Shown here one piece after another: positions 50,981 to 61,119 of a stretch of 64,000 nt of DNA. Location of the stretch: positions 372,001 through 436,000 of the forward strand of contig JAJTUP010000043.1 of NCBI GenBank assembly GCA_021399435.1, written 5' to 3'. Both the position numbers and the translations under genes were made by a program. The notes below the pieces were generated by a model. It saw only the letters and a program-made list of their open reading frames with translations. It was not told the origin of the DNA and searched no databases. Within the stretch, counting starts at the first letter, position 1. Each line of letters starts with the position of its first letter. Origin of the DNA: Diaporthe sp. PMI_573 (Eukaryota; Ascomycota; Sordariomycetes; Diaporthales; Diaporthaceae).

Positions 50981-52364
50981 GGAACTGAGAGCCGCGTGGA
51001 ACAACTACAGGCTGTAGGTAGAGACAGACGTGTCAAAGAAGAAGTAAGCAGGCTATACGAAGAATACGCTCCTCGCGGGTCCAAGGCCTAGAATAAGTAG
51101 TGTTAAAATTAAGTTTGGGCTAAGGATGTAGCAAAACGGGGCTAAGACGGCTTGACCTTGGACCAATCAAATGACGCCGCCAAAGTCCAGGACCCGTTAG
51201 GATCCACCACAATTTGGCGAATACGTTGTTATACGTCTTGATACGCGCAATACGCACCCAAGACCGTCCGTGCGCAGGGAACAACCAGATCGGCGAGTCC
51301 CCACCCAGGGTATGGACATCTTCCGAATAAGCGTGTCCCTCTTTTTAGCATAGCTAGCTCTTCAAGGTCCACACCTAAGACCCTGAGATTTTCTCAGTTT
51401 ACGTCTCATTACGCCGAATTAACAAGGGCCGAGTCTTTTCTTCCAGATTGTACCTATTGCGTGCGGCAGGGTAACTCGGCAGTCAAGTGCCGTCGGGCTT
51501 TTTCAGAACCCAGAAACTTCCCCGTTTCGCAACCGGCGCAACCTTCTCGCCGACTCTCGAGCTTAATCTCAAGCCACATGACGTTTCAGGGGTAGAGCGC
51601 CTAAGCCCGAGCCGGCGGCGGGAGAGTTCTTAGCGGAGTTTGAGATACGGACAGACTTGGTCTCGACTCGGCCTTATGACAAAGCGTTCCTTCACTTACA
51701 AACTTAGCTCCACTAGAACGCTCCTCTTCCATTCTTTCAATGTCTGGGGGGCACCTGGCCGAGAGTGCTGACTACCGTGCGAACGTACCCAAATCGCTGC
51801 CGCCCATGACTCCTGAGAAGTCTCCATGCCGTGGAGTTTGCTGCTCTGTTCCTGTGCTCAAGGCTCGATGACAGCTTGAGCCATAGTCTCCGAGAGGACA
51901 TTGGTTTGTTTGTTTGCTGATGCAACGGCGTATCTTGCCATGTGCATAAGAACCAGCGGTAGTATACCATCAGCGGATCTTCGAGCCCGGTATTTATAAT
52001 CAAGCTTTTACTTTACTGCAGAAGACACCATAAAGCTGAACTACGAGCAACTACTACGTTAAAACGCCGGTCCGGCCAGGTAACTTACCAGAAGTAGACT
52101 AGCCTACGATATCTCACGCCGACGAAGATGGTCCGCCAGTCCATAATCGACTCTCAACCTCGGACATCCAGCCCGTAGAGGTGCGCAGTCACGCAAAACC
52201 ACGTGGTATGGCGAGACTGGATTCCTATCTCGCTATAAAAGTGTATAAAACCAGACAGCATCATCCCCTGAGTTACCGAATGCACATTCCAACCGCAACA
52301 GTCTTCGAACCTGCTCTCTCCATCAATTTCTGCTCAGCCCGAATCAGCACCCAATTACATTATC
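50981..52364. promoter_or_regulatory. Shared divergent upstream region of Zn2Cys6 and SDR genes
   Basis: 1.38 kb with no supported coding sequence. A TATAAAA box at 52234-52240 lies about 125 bp upstream of the SDR start codon. A CGGTCCG palindrome (CGG-N1-CCG) at 52068-52074 is the kind of CGG pair Zn2Cys6 dimers bind, but one site of this sort is also likely by chance. Confidence 0.45.
52234..52240 (+). promoter_or_regulatory. TATA box of the SDR gene
   Basis: TATAAAA followed by a second TATAAAA six bases on (52244-52250). A pyrimidine-rich leader precedes the ATG at 52365. Confidence 0.55.
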
Positions 52365-53181
52365 ATGGCACCCAACAAGAGGATCATTCTCATCACTGGT
52401 CAGTATCACTTTCGTCAAGTGTCAATTTTCTGTTGGCTTACTCTTAGCTTTCCCAGGCGCCAACTCAGGTATTGGCTATGACACCTCCTACGCCCTCGCC
52501 AATGCCTCGCCAGACAACCACATCATCATGGGTGCCCGTTCCAGCGTCAAGGGCCTTGCAGCTCTCAACGAGATCCAGGCACGTAAGCCTGCCGGCACAC
52601 TCAGCTTCCTCGAGCTCGATATCACCTCCGACGAGTCCATCGAGGCTGCCGCGCAGAAACTAGAGTCTGACTTTGGCGTCCTCGACGTACTCGTTAATAA
52701 CGCCGGCATTTCAGGCAAGGAAGAGGTCTCGCGAGAGAATTTCCACACCGTCTTCGACACCAACGTCTTCAGCACCATGCTCCTGACCCAGGCCCTGGAG
52801 CATCTGCTGCGGATGTCCCGCGATCCTCGGATCATCAACGTCTCCTCGGTCCTCGGCTCCATCACGGTGCGGAACGATCACTCGTCCCCATATACACAGG
52901 TTACGGGAGAGACGTACCGCGTCAGCAAAGCGGCGCTGAACATGGTTACCGGAATTCAGGCCTATAAGTACAAGGAATGGGAGCACCCAGCGAAGGTCTG
53001 GTCGTTTTGCCCTGGGTTCGTGATCACCAACTTGACCGGGGAGGATAAGCAGAGCAAGATTGACCGAGGGGCAGAGTCTTCGGAGACGAGTGCCCAGGGG
53101 ATAACGGAGATTGTAAGGGGTGATAGGGACGACGAGGTGAATCAGTTCTTGGCCAAGCGGGGTGAGGCCCTCCCGTGGTAA
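52365..53181 (+). CDS. Short-chain dehydrogenase/reductase (SDR), classical type
   Basis: Two exons, 52365-52398 and 52457-53181, with a 58-nt intron GTCAGT...TCCCAG that splits the first Gly codon of the cofactor motif. The 252-residue product has Thr11-Gly-Ala-Asn-Ser-Gly16-Ile-Gly18 for NAD(P) binding, Asn92-Asn-Ala-Gly, the catalytic Ser near 141-142 in Val-Ser-Ser-Val, and Tyr165-x3-Lys169. Asp66-Ile-Thr follows the usual third strand. The size is standard for a classical cytosolic SDR that oxidises or reduces an alcohol/ketone pair. The substrate cannot be read from the sequence. An Arg39 after strand two weakly favours NADPH. It lies divergent to the Zn2Cys6 gene and upstream of the sulfite-oxidase-like gene on the same strand. 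Confidence 0.93.
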
Positions 53182-54303
53182 ATCCGGGGTCCGCAACCGG
53201 GTCGTTCAAGGCCATGACGGATGGATAAATTAGCTCTAATGAGTATGAATGAATTACTCTGACTCCAGGAGGGGTTTGATACGGCCGTAGTGATATCTCC
53301 CTCAGAGCTTCTTGCCGAGAACCCGAGGCGATACAGTCCCTCGGGTGGCGTTGCATAAGTTCCATATTAGTCCGTTATTCATGCAAGGCCTCAGTTGCGC
53401 CCGGAACCCTTATTGCTCAGGTACTAGATGCCCCCTACTCTGGACTCGGCTGAGGTAGTGACTGAAACTCGCAGCAGTGTATTCTTTTTCATTGGACCAG
53501 AACCCCTCTGTTGCGCATGGAGATCTGTCAGACGTGCAGGCCCTGATCAGGGCTAACTTCGACGTCTTGGGAGGGGTGATTAATTATCACGAGAAAAGAG
53601 ATTTTTTATTGTTCATCTTGTGCTTGCTGCCTACAAGGTTGGGTTCTGGCCATCCTTATGTAGACCTTGTCTGCGAGTCAATCCGGATCCGGTAGTTCAT
53701 ATGGTTATCCGGATCCGGCTATCAAGCTTCTGCAAACAGGAGTTGTCTGACAGTAACTTAGTAAGGTCTAGGACCAACAGTTTGGCTTCACGCCGAAGAA
53801 TACAGCATCTTCATACTATTTTCTCATTGATTTGTTTATTATTGTAATAAGAAAAACCATTACCTAAACTTATCCCTGAAAACCACGGAATGAACGATTA
53901 CACAGCACTCCACAAATGGAAGGGAGCTTTGTGAGAGTGAGTATGAAGATGAATCAAAGAAACTTGGGCAGAGATCTACCCGCAAGTACCAACCAATAGG
54001 AAGGCGATTTTTGAGAGCTTAGTCAGAAAAAGCGCTCCGGGCGCCAGTGTATCAGTCGCCTTAACTCGTGCCGAAGATTACCAATCCTCATAGTCCTGCT
54101 GAATCCGGGGTCAGAAGTGTGCTCCGCATTGCCAATAAAGTGCACAACATGAAGTAACACTAGACGTCTAGTACGAAAGTGACGAAGGAAATGCATGCGT
54201 GTGCAGTCCCGAATGAATCATAACCGTGAGTAGTCCTCGTCGTCCATCTCATTCAGACCCGATAATTAACGAGGCTAGGCTTGGATGCCTGTGCCTCACC
54301 GTG
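53182..54303. other. Interval between SDR and sulfite-oxidase-like genes
   Basis: No supported gene; short frames only. Contains the SDR 3' region on the left and, nearer 54303, the probable promoter of the next gene. Confidence 0.45.
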
Positions 54304-55380
54304 ATGACTTCGTCAGTCGATCTCGGAAGCTCCAAGCCAAAACACTTGGCTGTTCCTGATGCAGGCCGGGAGCGTGAGGCCTGTCTTGCTATCGACCCGG
54401 TTGGCTTCACAATTCGGCACCCGCCAGCTCCTCATCATCTTTCCTCATTCTTAACATCCGAGGAGCAGCTATTCCAGACAATTCACATGGGCGCCGCCGT
54501 CGTGGATCACGAAAGATGGCTTCTCATTATTGACGGCCTCGTTCAGCACCCTTTTGCCCTTACCTTAGGCCAACTACGCAGCCTACCGACCTCTTCCATC
54601 ACTTCTTTCCATGAATGTTATGGCAGCCCTCTAAAGCCTCCTACTGAAGCAGTGTGGCGCGTCGGCAATGTAACTTGGACTGGCGTTCGTCTGTTTCATA
54701 TCCTTGAAATTGCCCGACTTATGGAGACTGCACAGTTTGTGTGGTCAGAGGGGCTGGACCATGGGACGTTCGCTGGGGTCACCTCGGACCGATATCAGAA
54801 GGATCTACCTCTGTCGAAAGCGCTTGGCTCCGAGGTGCTGGTAGCTCTCGAGATGAACGGCCAACCTCTGGGCAAGGAAAGGGGCGGTCCAGTGCGACTT
54901 GTGGTGCCGGGCTGGTTCGGCACCAACTCAACTAAATGGCTTTGCCGGTTGACTTTATAGGACCGGCGAGCTTCTGGCCCATACACCACGACTTTTTACA
55001 ACGAAATTGATCCAGAAGACCCTCTCAAGCAGAGAAAAAGACCGGTCTGGGCAGTCGAAGTGAACTCTATGATCGTGTCACCGGCGCCAGACACGGTGAT
55101 CCACCAGTCCAAGGTGGCCGTTGAGGGTTGGGCATGGTGTCATGAGCCTGTGACTAAGGTTCTCGTGAAGTCGGCAGCGGAACAGCAATGGACTGAGGCA
55201 ACAGTCACAGAGAGAGATGACTTCAGTTGGCAGAAATGGAGGGTATCGTTGTTGCTGCCTGGCGGAGAGCATATTCTGATGGCTCGGGCAATATCTTGCT
55301 CTGGTCAGGAACAACCGCTCACGGGGCGGAGGAATCATGTACATCAGGTGAAAATCATGATCAAGACGAGCAACGAATGA
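54304..55380 (+). pseudogene. Sulfite-oxidase-like molybdopterin oxidoreductase with in-frame stop
   Basis: The ATG at 54304 opens MTSSVDLGSSKPK. About 218 codons run to a TAG at 54958-54960, and the very same frame continues to a stop at 55378-55380. The first part is the oxidoreductase molybdopterin domain: Leu-Ile-Ile-Asp-Gly-Leu-Val, Phe-His-Glu-Cys-Tyr-Gly with the presumed Mo-ligand Cys, Val-Gly-Asn-Val-Thr-Trp-Thr-Gly-Val, and Val-Val-Pro-Gly-Trp-Phe-Gly-Thr-Asn-Ser-Thr-Lys-Trp. The second part is the Mo-cofactor oxidoreductase dimerisation domain (Ile-His-Gln-Ser-Lys-Val-Ala-Val-Glu-Gly-Trp-Ala-Trp). The stop sits between the domains and no intron removes it without deleting conserved residues. 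The gene is probably inactivated by a single nonsense change, or makes only the first domain. Confidence 0.8.
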
Positions 55381-55440
55381 TTTCATTACGCGCATCAGTT
55401 GCAAGACAGTGAAGTATGTTTGATTAGATCATTAGTCAAT

Positions 55441-55767
55441 CTAGCTCTCCAAGGCCAAGGCTATTCTACGCAGCCCCTCATCCAGGTCTCTCCGGTCGAG
55501 GGAGTAAACAACCCGGAACCATCCGGGCTTCTCGGCACCAAACTGTTCTCCAGCGGCAAGCAGAACCTTTTGATCCCAAAGCGCCTTTCCCAAAGCTGTG
55601 GCAGCTTCGTCTGCAGTCATTTCGGGATGGCTTGCTCGGAAGGGTGTTCCAATATCGACCCAGACAAAGAACGCAGCGTTGCTACCGGGCTCCACAGATA
55701 CCTGATGATTATCTGCCCAACTAGCCACCAGTACGAAGCTTAATTCCCGAGTCACTGAGTAACTCAA
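55441..55767 (-). pseudogene. PLP aminotransferase (ACC-synthase-like) C-terminal fragment
   Basis: About 100 residues end at 55441. The text Gly-Ser-Asn-Ala-Ala-Phe-Phe-Val-Trp-Val-Asp, Leu-Leu-Ala-Ala-Gly-Glu-Gln-Phe-Gly, Glu-Lys-Pro-Gly-Trp-Phe-Arg-Val-Val-Tyr and Leu-Asp-Glu-Gly-Leu-Arg-Arg is the C-terminal small domain of class I/II aminotransferases of the 1-aminocyclopropane-1-carboxylate-synthase-like group. The substrate-carboxylate-binding Arg is in the Trp-Phe-Arg motif. The PLP-lysine domain is missing: sequence identity ends at about 55750, next to the GH55 fragment. Confidence 0.7.
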
Positions 55768-55825
55768 CCTAGCTTTGGTGCCAGTGTGATTCGAATGATG
55801 TCTGGTGCTAACACGTCCCCCTCAG

Positions 55826-55969
55826 CGCATACATGGGCAACCAGCAGTTCACAGCCAGCGGCCTCTACTTCCAGGCCGCACAGACGGCCATCCAGATCCA
55901 CTGGGATTGGGGCTGGACCATGCAGAATATCTTTATCGACTCCTGCGACACCGGTATCGCCGTTGTCGG
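55826..55969 (+). pseudogene. GH55 exo-beta-1,3-glucanase internal fragment
   Basis: After a good acceptor (CCCCCTCAG ending 55825) the frame reads Ala-Tyr-Met-Gly-Asn-Gln-Gln-Phe-Thr-Ala-Ser-Gly-Leu-Tyr-Phe and Gln-Ile-His-Trp-Asp-Trp-Gly-Trp-Thr-Met-Gln-Asn. This is a highly characteristic stretch of the fungal GH55 beta-helix glucanase (about 800 residues when whole). The exon is cut at 55970 by the hAT terminal repeat, and no continuation is seen on the other side of that element at 59053, where a BTB gene fragment lies instead. Confidence 0.7.
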
Positions 55970-56349
55970 CAGCGGTGACCTCAATTCAAGTATCAAGTCA
56001 AGTATATCAAGTAAGTCAAGTAAGTTGACCGCCCAATATATTTCAAGTAAGTAAGTCTATGATGCCCCAAACTTGATTTACTTGAAATACTATATTTTAT
56101 GGGTTTTCCTGTGCGACGGCCCTGGGAGTGCCGAGGCCATTCAGAGCTTGTCGGCCCAAGGTGTAGGGTAATGAATTGGTGTCGCCTTTCCCAGCTGATT
56201 GCACCAATGATAATCCAGGGACGCGGCAAGGGTGGCGCGGATTTATTGTTTGCTCGCCTGCGTGGTCGAGACGCGTCGCACCTGACTCAGAACCCAAGTA
56301 GTCCCTTTGTGAGTAGCATCCACGATCCGCAATCCGCCAATGATCCGCT

Positions 56350-58905
56350 ATGGCAGCACAACAGCAGTCGCTAGAAACGCTCCTGGGGATTAGCAGTCAG
56401 CGCAAATCGCTGAAACAGCAGCTTGACGCTGCGTCCATCAAGGCTGAATCTGGGAGAACGACTCTTGCTGATCTCCCAACGGTCCAGATCGGCTGCAAGA
56501 GGTATATACCAGTGGAGTATATTGCCAACAAGAATCGCAAAGGCCGGCGGAGCTGGATTCAAGCCCATGGATTCTTCCTCACGGAAGTCAGCCCTGATTT
56601 GCGGACGTTGCAGACCTACTGGCTTTGCTCGAAATGTGATGAACGCGGGAAGAGCTCGTTGTTCGTCGTGACAAACACCACGTCGCCAATTGAGCATCTC
56701 CGAAGGTATATGGCATCCGTATGAGTCCGATATGTATTCTTTTCAGCGTCTTACTGGATATAGGTCCCATATGATCACTGAGGCAGACGGCAATGCAGAC
56801 GAAGATTCGTCTCGCGCTGACATTCACCCCCCTTCGAAACGACGCTGCCTGGAGCTTCCTACTGCAAGATCCAATGTTAATAAAGCAAAGGAGCTGACGG
56901 TCGGCTGGATCGTCACTGCCAATCTTCCTTTCACGGCACCGTCGAATCCGTACTTGCGACGAATGCTTGACTTACACGATGCGTCATTGGCAAAAGAGGT
57001 GCCGTGGAGCCGGCAGTCGGTGCGTGATACCATGCGGAAATTATTCGAGGTAAAGAAGGGAGCAATATCGAGTCAATTGGAGAAGGCAGTCACAAGGATT
57101 AGCTTTAGCTTTGACATGTGGACTTCTCCAAACCGGTACGCTTTCCTTGGCCTCCACGCTCACTATCTCGACGCCTCCTATCAAGTCCAATCACGACTTC
57201 TTGCCCTGCGCCGTGTATGGGGAGCTCATTCCGGAGATAACCAAGCAACGACAATATATGACATCTTCGGCGAGTACGGGATACGAGATCGGATTGGCGC
57301 GGGTGTCTGCGACAATGTCTCGTCCAATGACACATGCTTGGCGAGCCTCTATCGTCAACTTTCTCCTGCGATGGCCGACGAGGATATCAGAAACCATCGA
57401 ACACGGTGCTTTGGGCATATTGTCAACCTTGCAGCTCGAGCGTTCCTCTGGGGGAAAGACCCTGACTCGTTTGAGCGAGAAGCCTTCACCGAGGCGGCTT
57501 TCCAAGTTGAAGAGCGTGAGCTTCGACTTTGGCGGAAACGGGGAGCAGTGGGCAAGCTGCATAACATCGTCCGGTTCGTCAGGGCTTCTCCGCAACGGCG
57601 AGAGTTGATGAAATCTCTGGCGTGCAGCCAGCACGATGAAGACGATTATCAACTCTTTGAGGAGGACCGAGCTGCCATCGATCTCGAACCGATGCAGAAC
57701 AATGAAACCAGATGGAATTCGACGTTTCTGATGATCCAGCGTGCCATTCGCAAACGAGAGCAGATTGACCATTTCATCACATATCTCGACACGAAGGCAG
57801 CAGAGCCCCGACAACGGGTGCCTTTCCAAGATCATCTTTCACCGCAGGACTGGCTTCTCTTGGTGGAGATACAGAGTCTACTAAAACCACTCTACGAGAT
57901 CACCATGAGGTGCCAGGGTTGGGCCAAAGAAGGCCGTTACGGCGCCTTGTGGGAAGTGATGGTCGGAATGGAATATTTGCTCAACTTCTTCGAGGAGCAA
58001 AAACTGATATTCTCGCCACCTGATGGTACTGCTGATGAGCTACGGAATACCAGAGCCTCGGAAACCACGAGTACGGCTTTCTAGTTCATATTCGCTCGTC
58101 TCATCCCTATTTTGCTAATAGTTTCTCAGGATGTAGTACTCCACGAGTTGACCAGGGTCGCGGACGCGAGAAACACTTGCCAGAGCACACTCGAGACGAA
58201 TATACTGGTGCATTCTTGCAAACTGAGAATCTTGATGATGACCACCGACGATGCATACAAATCTCTATCAATAACTGTTGGTCAAAGCTTGATGAGTACT
58301 ACAGTCTACTTGGCCAATCGCCACTTTACCCGGCTGCCGTTATTCTTCACCCGCGCTGGAACGTGTCTTGGCTTGAGGCGAACTGGACCAGCCACGAGCA
58401 ACTAGTGTGGCTACGGGACGCTAAGAACAGTGTCCGGGAATTCTTTGAACAACAGTATCCAGGTAAGGAGCAGTTCGAGACAGCGAGAACCGTGATAGGA
58501 AAAGCGATGCAGCAAGATGAGCCCAGTCAATTCGACCAGTGGATGCAGAGCTACGATTGATACATGATGGAGGAGGAAGATGAGCTTGGAGTTTATATGA
58601 GGCAAGGGCCAGTCCGGCGAGAGAACTTGAACCCCATTCTATGGTGGAAGGATCACCAAGAAGAATATCCACGTCTGAGCAAGTTTGCCCTCGACATCCT
58701 GGCAATTCCTGCTATGTCTGTCGATCCTGAGCGGACGTTTAGTGTCACCAAGTTGACAGTAAGCTCGCAAAGGCACAACTTAAGCCCCGAGATAATAGAG
58801 GAAATACAGTGCCTACGGAATTGGCTAGGCCATCAAGCGATTACTGTGGGCGAGGTTGTCAGCTTTGGTGGGGACCTGATAGGTTGGGATGGAGGAGAGG
58901 CGTGA
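56350..58905 (+). pseudogene. hAT transposase (element E), two introns and one in-frame stop
   Basis: Exons 56350-56705, 56764-58070 and 58130 onward are joined by introns of 58 nt (GTATAT...GATATAG) and 59 nt (GTACGG...TCTCAG) that restore the frame. The first intron lies within the BED zinc finger: Trp-Leu-Cys-Ser-Lys-Cys, then after splicing His-Leu-Arg-Arg-Ser-His. The core has Ser-Phe-Asp-Met-Trp-Thr-Ser, Val-Cys-Asp-Asn-Val-Ser-Ser-Asn-Asp and Arg-Cys-Phe-Gly-His-Ile-Val-Asn-Leu. A TGA at 58558-58560 interrupts the frame, which then continues to the dimerisation motif (Leu-Ser-Lys-Phe-Ala-Leu-Asp-Ile-Leu, Ser-Val-Asp-Pro-Glu-Arg-Thr-Phe) and a stop at 58903-58905. TGA could come from CGA by one C-to-T change. 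Otherwise the gene looks recent. Confidence 0.85.
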
Positions 58906-58936
58906 GGGTACCAATAACTTCATCCTGGCCTCAGGT

Positions 58937-59052
58937 CAGCGCTTTCAATTCAAGTATATCAATTCAAATCAAGTTAAGTTCACGGACGATTTTATTTCAA
59001 GTAATCAAGTTACACCCCCGAACTTGACTTACTTGAATTGAAGTCAGCACTG
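58937..59052. repeat. Fold-back at the right end of hAT E
   Basis: CAGCGCTTTCAATTCAAGTATATC at 58937 is inverted relative to the element terminus at 59052 and has the same CAG start, so the last 116 bp form a hairpin resembling a miniature hAT-derived element. Its outside octamers do not match either. Confidence 0.6.
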
Positions 59053-59446
59053 ACGATGGCAAGGTGTTATCATCCGGTATGACCGCACCAGTGTACATGA
59101 AGTTTTGAATGAAGCCAAAAACTTCAACGGGACAGTCAGGAAGTTGCTCGCTGTACTCTAAGTCGTATCCGTTGGCAAGTTTCTCGCGGTAGTAGGACGA
59201 CTTTGCGCAGAGAAGGTCCTTCTGCAAGACGAATGGAATCTTGCCTGAGCCAACTAGTATCACCACAAGCGCCGGGTGAGGTTCCAACCATGAGAAAATA
59301 CTGGGCTTAGTCCCTTTGGTTGGCTCTGATGGGTTTAGTACTGCTGAGGTGATGGCATTGCCCTGGGGGCCAGATTGTGTGGCTGGATCGTTGGACACAG
59401 CTCCAGCACCAGGTATTAGTGGACATTCCGCCAATGGCAAATCCAT
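59053..59446 (-). pseudogene. BTB/POZ-domain protein, N-terminal part
   Basis: The ATG at 59446 starts about 130 host residues. After a Pro/Thr-rich lead of 55 residues, the BTB core begins: Val-Val-Ile-Leu-Val-Gly-Ser-Gly-Lys-Ile-Pro-Phe-Val-Leu-Gln-Lys-Asp-Leu-Leu, Cys-Ala-Lys-Ser-Ser-Tyr-Tyr-Arg, Leu-Pro-Asp-Cys-Pro-Val-Glu-Val-Phe-Gly-Phe and Tyr-Thr-Gly-Ala-Val-Ile-Pro. This is the usual opening of fungal BTB proteins, thought to mediate protein-protein contacts. It is cut at 59052 by hAT E, losing the second half of the domain and the rest. The start codon context and the coding strand are clear. Confidence 0.75.
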
Positions 59447-60799
59447 CCTGGTGAGTGACGATAAATGTACTGCTCGTATTTATATCAGCACTGACTCCTG
59501 CCAAACACCGTGGACTGGTGAGTCTATTTGACCGAGGTGCGCAAGTGTGTGACCAGTTCGGAGGTAGGAAATTCGTATGTATAAAACAAAATATCGTACA
59601 GAGTTCGTAGAAAACTGAAGCAGGGAAGGATGTATTTACCCAGTTGTTGCTTCTGGGCCAGCTGTGAGAGATCTTGATGGCGTGATTGAGGTGTCAAGCC
59701 TTCGCCCAGGAGGTAAGTATTGGGGTATTCAATATGTCATGCGTGTTGTTTTTAATGATAAAACCAGCCCAGACGTGTTCGTTCCAGGTGAATACTGGTG
59801 TGCCAGGTAGGGTGAGGTGAAAGGGGAGATGACTCAATTGCAGTGACTGCTGAGCCGGTATCGAGCCGTTGTTTTCCGACGCTTATCTCAATTGATGTAT
59901 GGCCCTGGCAGGCAATTGCTGGTACCGTGGGAAGTCAGTTGCTGATACCTTTGACGATATTACGATAGAAAGAGGTGGAAGGAGGTGGAGGAGGCCTAAA
60001 AATGCCCCGGGGAGAGTGTATAAGGATATATAATCCTCGGTTCCGTCTGGCTGTTCTTTAGAGCAGACAAAAAGTCCTCCAACGAGCATGGAGGGTGGAG
60101 AGTCTAAATACTACGGGTGAATTTTTCCCCCACACCCCGCGTCTTTGCTTGTTCCCATGTGAACCAATCAGGATGGATCGGCTACAGTATCTCTCACCGG
60201 TGGTAGCTGCGTTGGCTGGTTTCTTTGATCACTCTCATTTGACTGGCGAGTGGTTTGTGATATGACTCACATGACATTTACCTATCCACTATTTTCATCC
60301 AATAGGTATTTCGCAGAATGCATTCTTGGCGGGCAGCAGGAGGAGTCCTGTAACGCAACACGGCTAGCGACAGGGTGGCGACATATTCGGCAACTTCTCT
60401 TAGACACGTGAAGCACTCCTGTTATAAGTTGCCTGGAATGAATCTGTACGCAAGGTAGATGAACGTGAGCATGTGTTCCAAAGAGGCAGGGAGCCTATGC
60501 CATAACAAATCAAGAAACGAATGTATACCGTGGCGCCACATCCTGGCCGGCATGGATTAAATTCGCTACGCGTCAATCTGGTACATGAAAATCAATTTGG
60601 CTCAGGCCTTTCTTTTCATAGACTCCAAAAAAGCTACACAAGCCGCTCAAGAGCAAATCGAGGGCAACGACAAAACTGCATTCGCTGCCGATGCCTCTTA
60701 CTTTGCTGAAATCCCTTCTTTTCTACATACAGTATTGTCACAGCTAAAGAAGATACAAGTGCCGGATCTGCATGGTAAGGTTTTGATGTACCGAGAGGG
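59447..60799. other. Region with no clear gene; upstream of BTB fragment and of the P450 tail
   Basis: 59447-60500 shows only short frames. At 60585-60795 a plus-strand frame (Met-Lys-Ile-Asn-Leu-Ala-Gln-Ala ... Lys-Ile-Gln-Val-Pro-Asp-Leu-His-Gly) leads up to the P450 fragment, but I cannot match it to P450 sequence. Confidence 0.4.
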
Positions 60800-61119
60800 T
60801 TCGCAGTCGGCATGTCTTCCGCGATTATGCACCATAACGAAGAGGTCTTCCCAAACTCGGAAGCCTTCTTGCCAGAACGATGGATGGAACAAGATGAGAA
60901 CAGATATACGAATTTGGAGCGCTGCTTGCTTTCTTTCTCGAGGGGAAGTCGGCAGTGTTTGGGCATGAAGTGAGTTCAATAACAGAATTAATAAATTTAA
61001 CCCAGGCGCATGCTGACCCTTTGTGGAGCCTCGCTTATTGCGAGTTATATCTAGGAGTGCCATTTTTGTCCCCGCCATGTCACAGTCGTGGGATCCGGAG
61101 GATGTCGGCATACTCCTAG
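60800..61119 (+). pseudogene. Cytochrome P450 C-terminal fragment with one intron
   Basis: From 60800 the frame reads Phe-Ala-Val-Gly-Met-Ser-Ser, His-His-Asn-Glu-Glu-Val-Phe-Pro-Asn-Ser-Glu-Ala-Phe, Pro-Glu-Arg-Trp and then the heme signature Phe-Ser-Arg-Gly-Ser-Arg-Gln-Cys-Leu-Gly with the heme-ligand Cys. A 59-nt intron (60970-61028, GTGAGT...TGTGGAG) splits an Asn codon, after which Leu-Ala-Tyr-Cys-Glu-Leu-Tyr-Leu follows, the helix after the heme loop, to a TAG at 61117-61119. The N-terminal anchor, I helix and ExxR motif are absent, and the preceding frame does not connect cleanly, so this is the tail of a broken monooxygenase gene. Confidence 0.7.

Larger units (their letters stand above)
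55970..59052 (+). mobile_element. hAT element E between two unrelated gene fragments
   Basis: Left end CAGCGGTGACCTCAATTCAAGTA, right end the inverse of CAGTGCTGACTTCAATTCAAGTA, differing at three of the first 12 or so positions. Both termini continue into CAAGTAAGTCAAG-type repeats and fold back. The outside octamers differ (GTTGTCGG at 55962-55969, ACGATGGC at 59053-59060), so there is no target duplication. The left flank is a GH55 exon and the right flank a BTB-protein exon in the opposite orientation. Length is 3083 bp. Confidence 0.8.

Noticed and set aside
54900..54960. Intron that would remove the TAG in the sulfite-oxidase-like gene
   Set aside because: The acceptor TTTATAG exists, but any in-frame donor would delete the conserved Gly-Thr-Asn-Ser-Thr-Lys-Trp block; the donor candidates are also poor.
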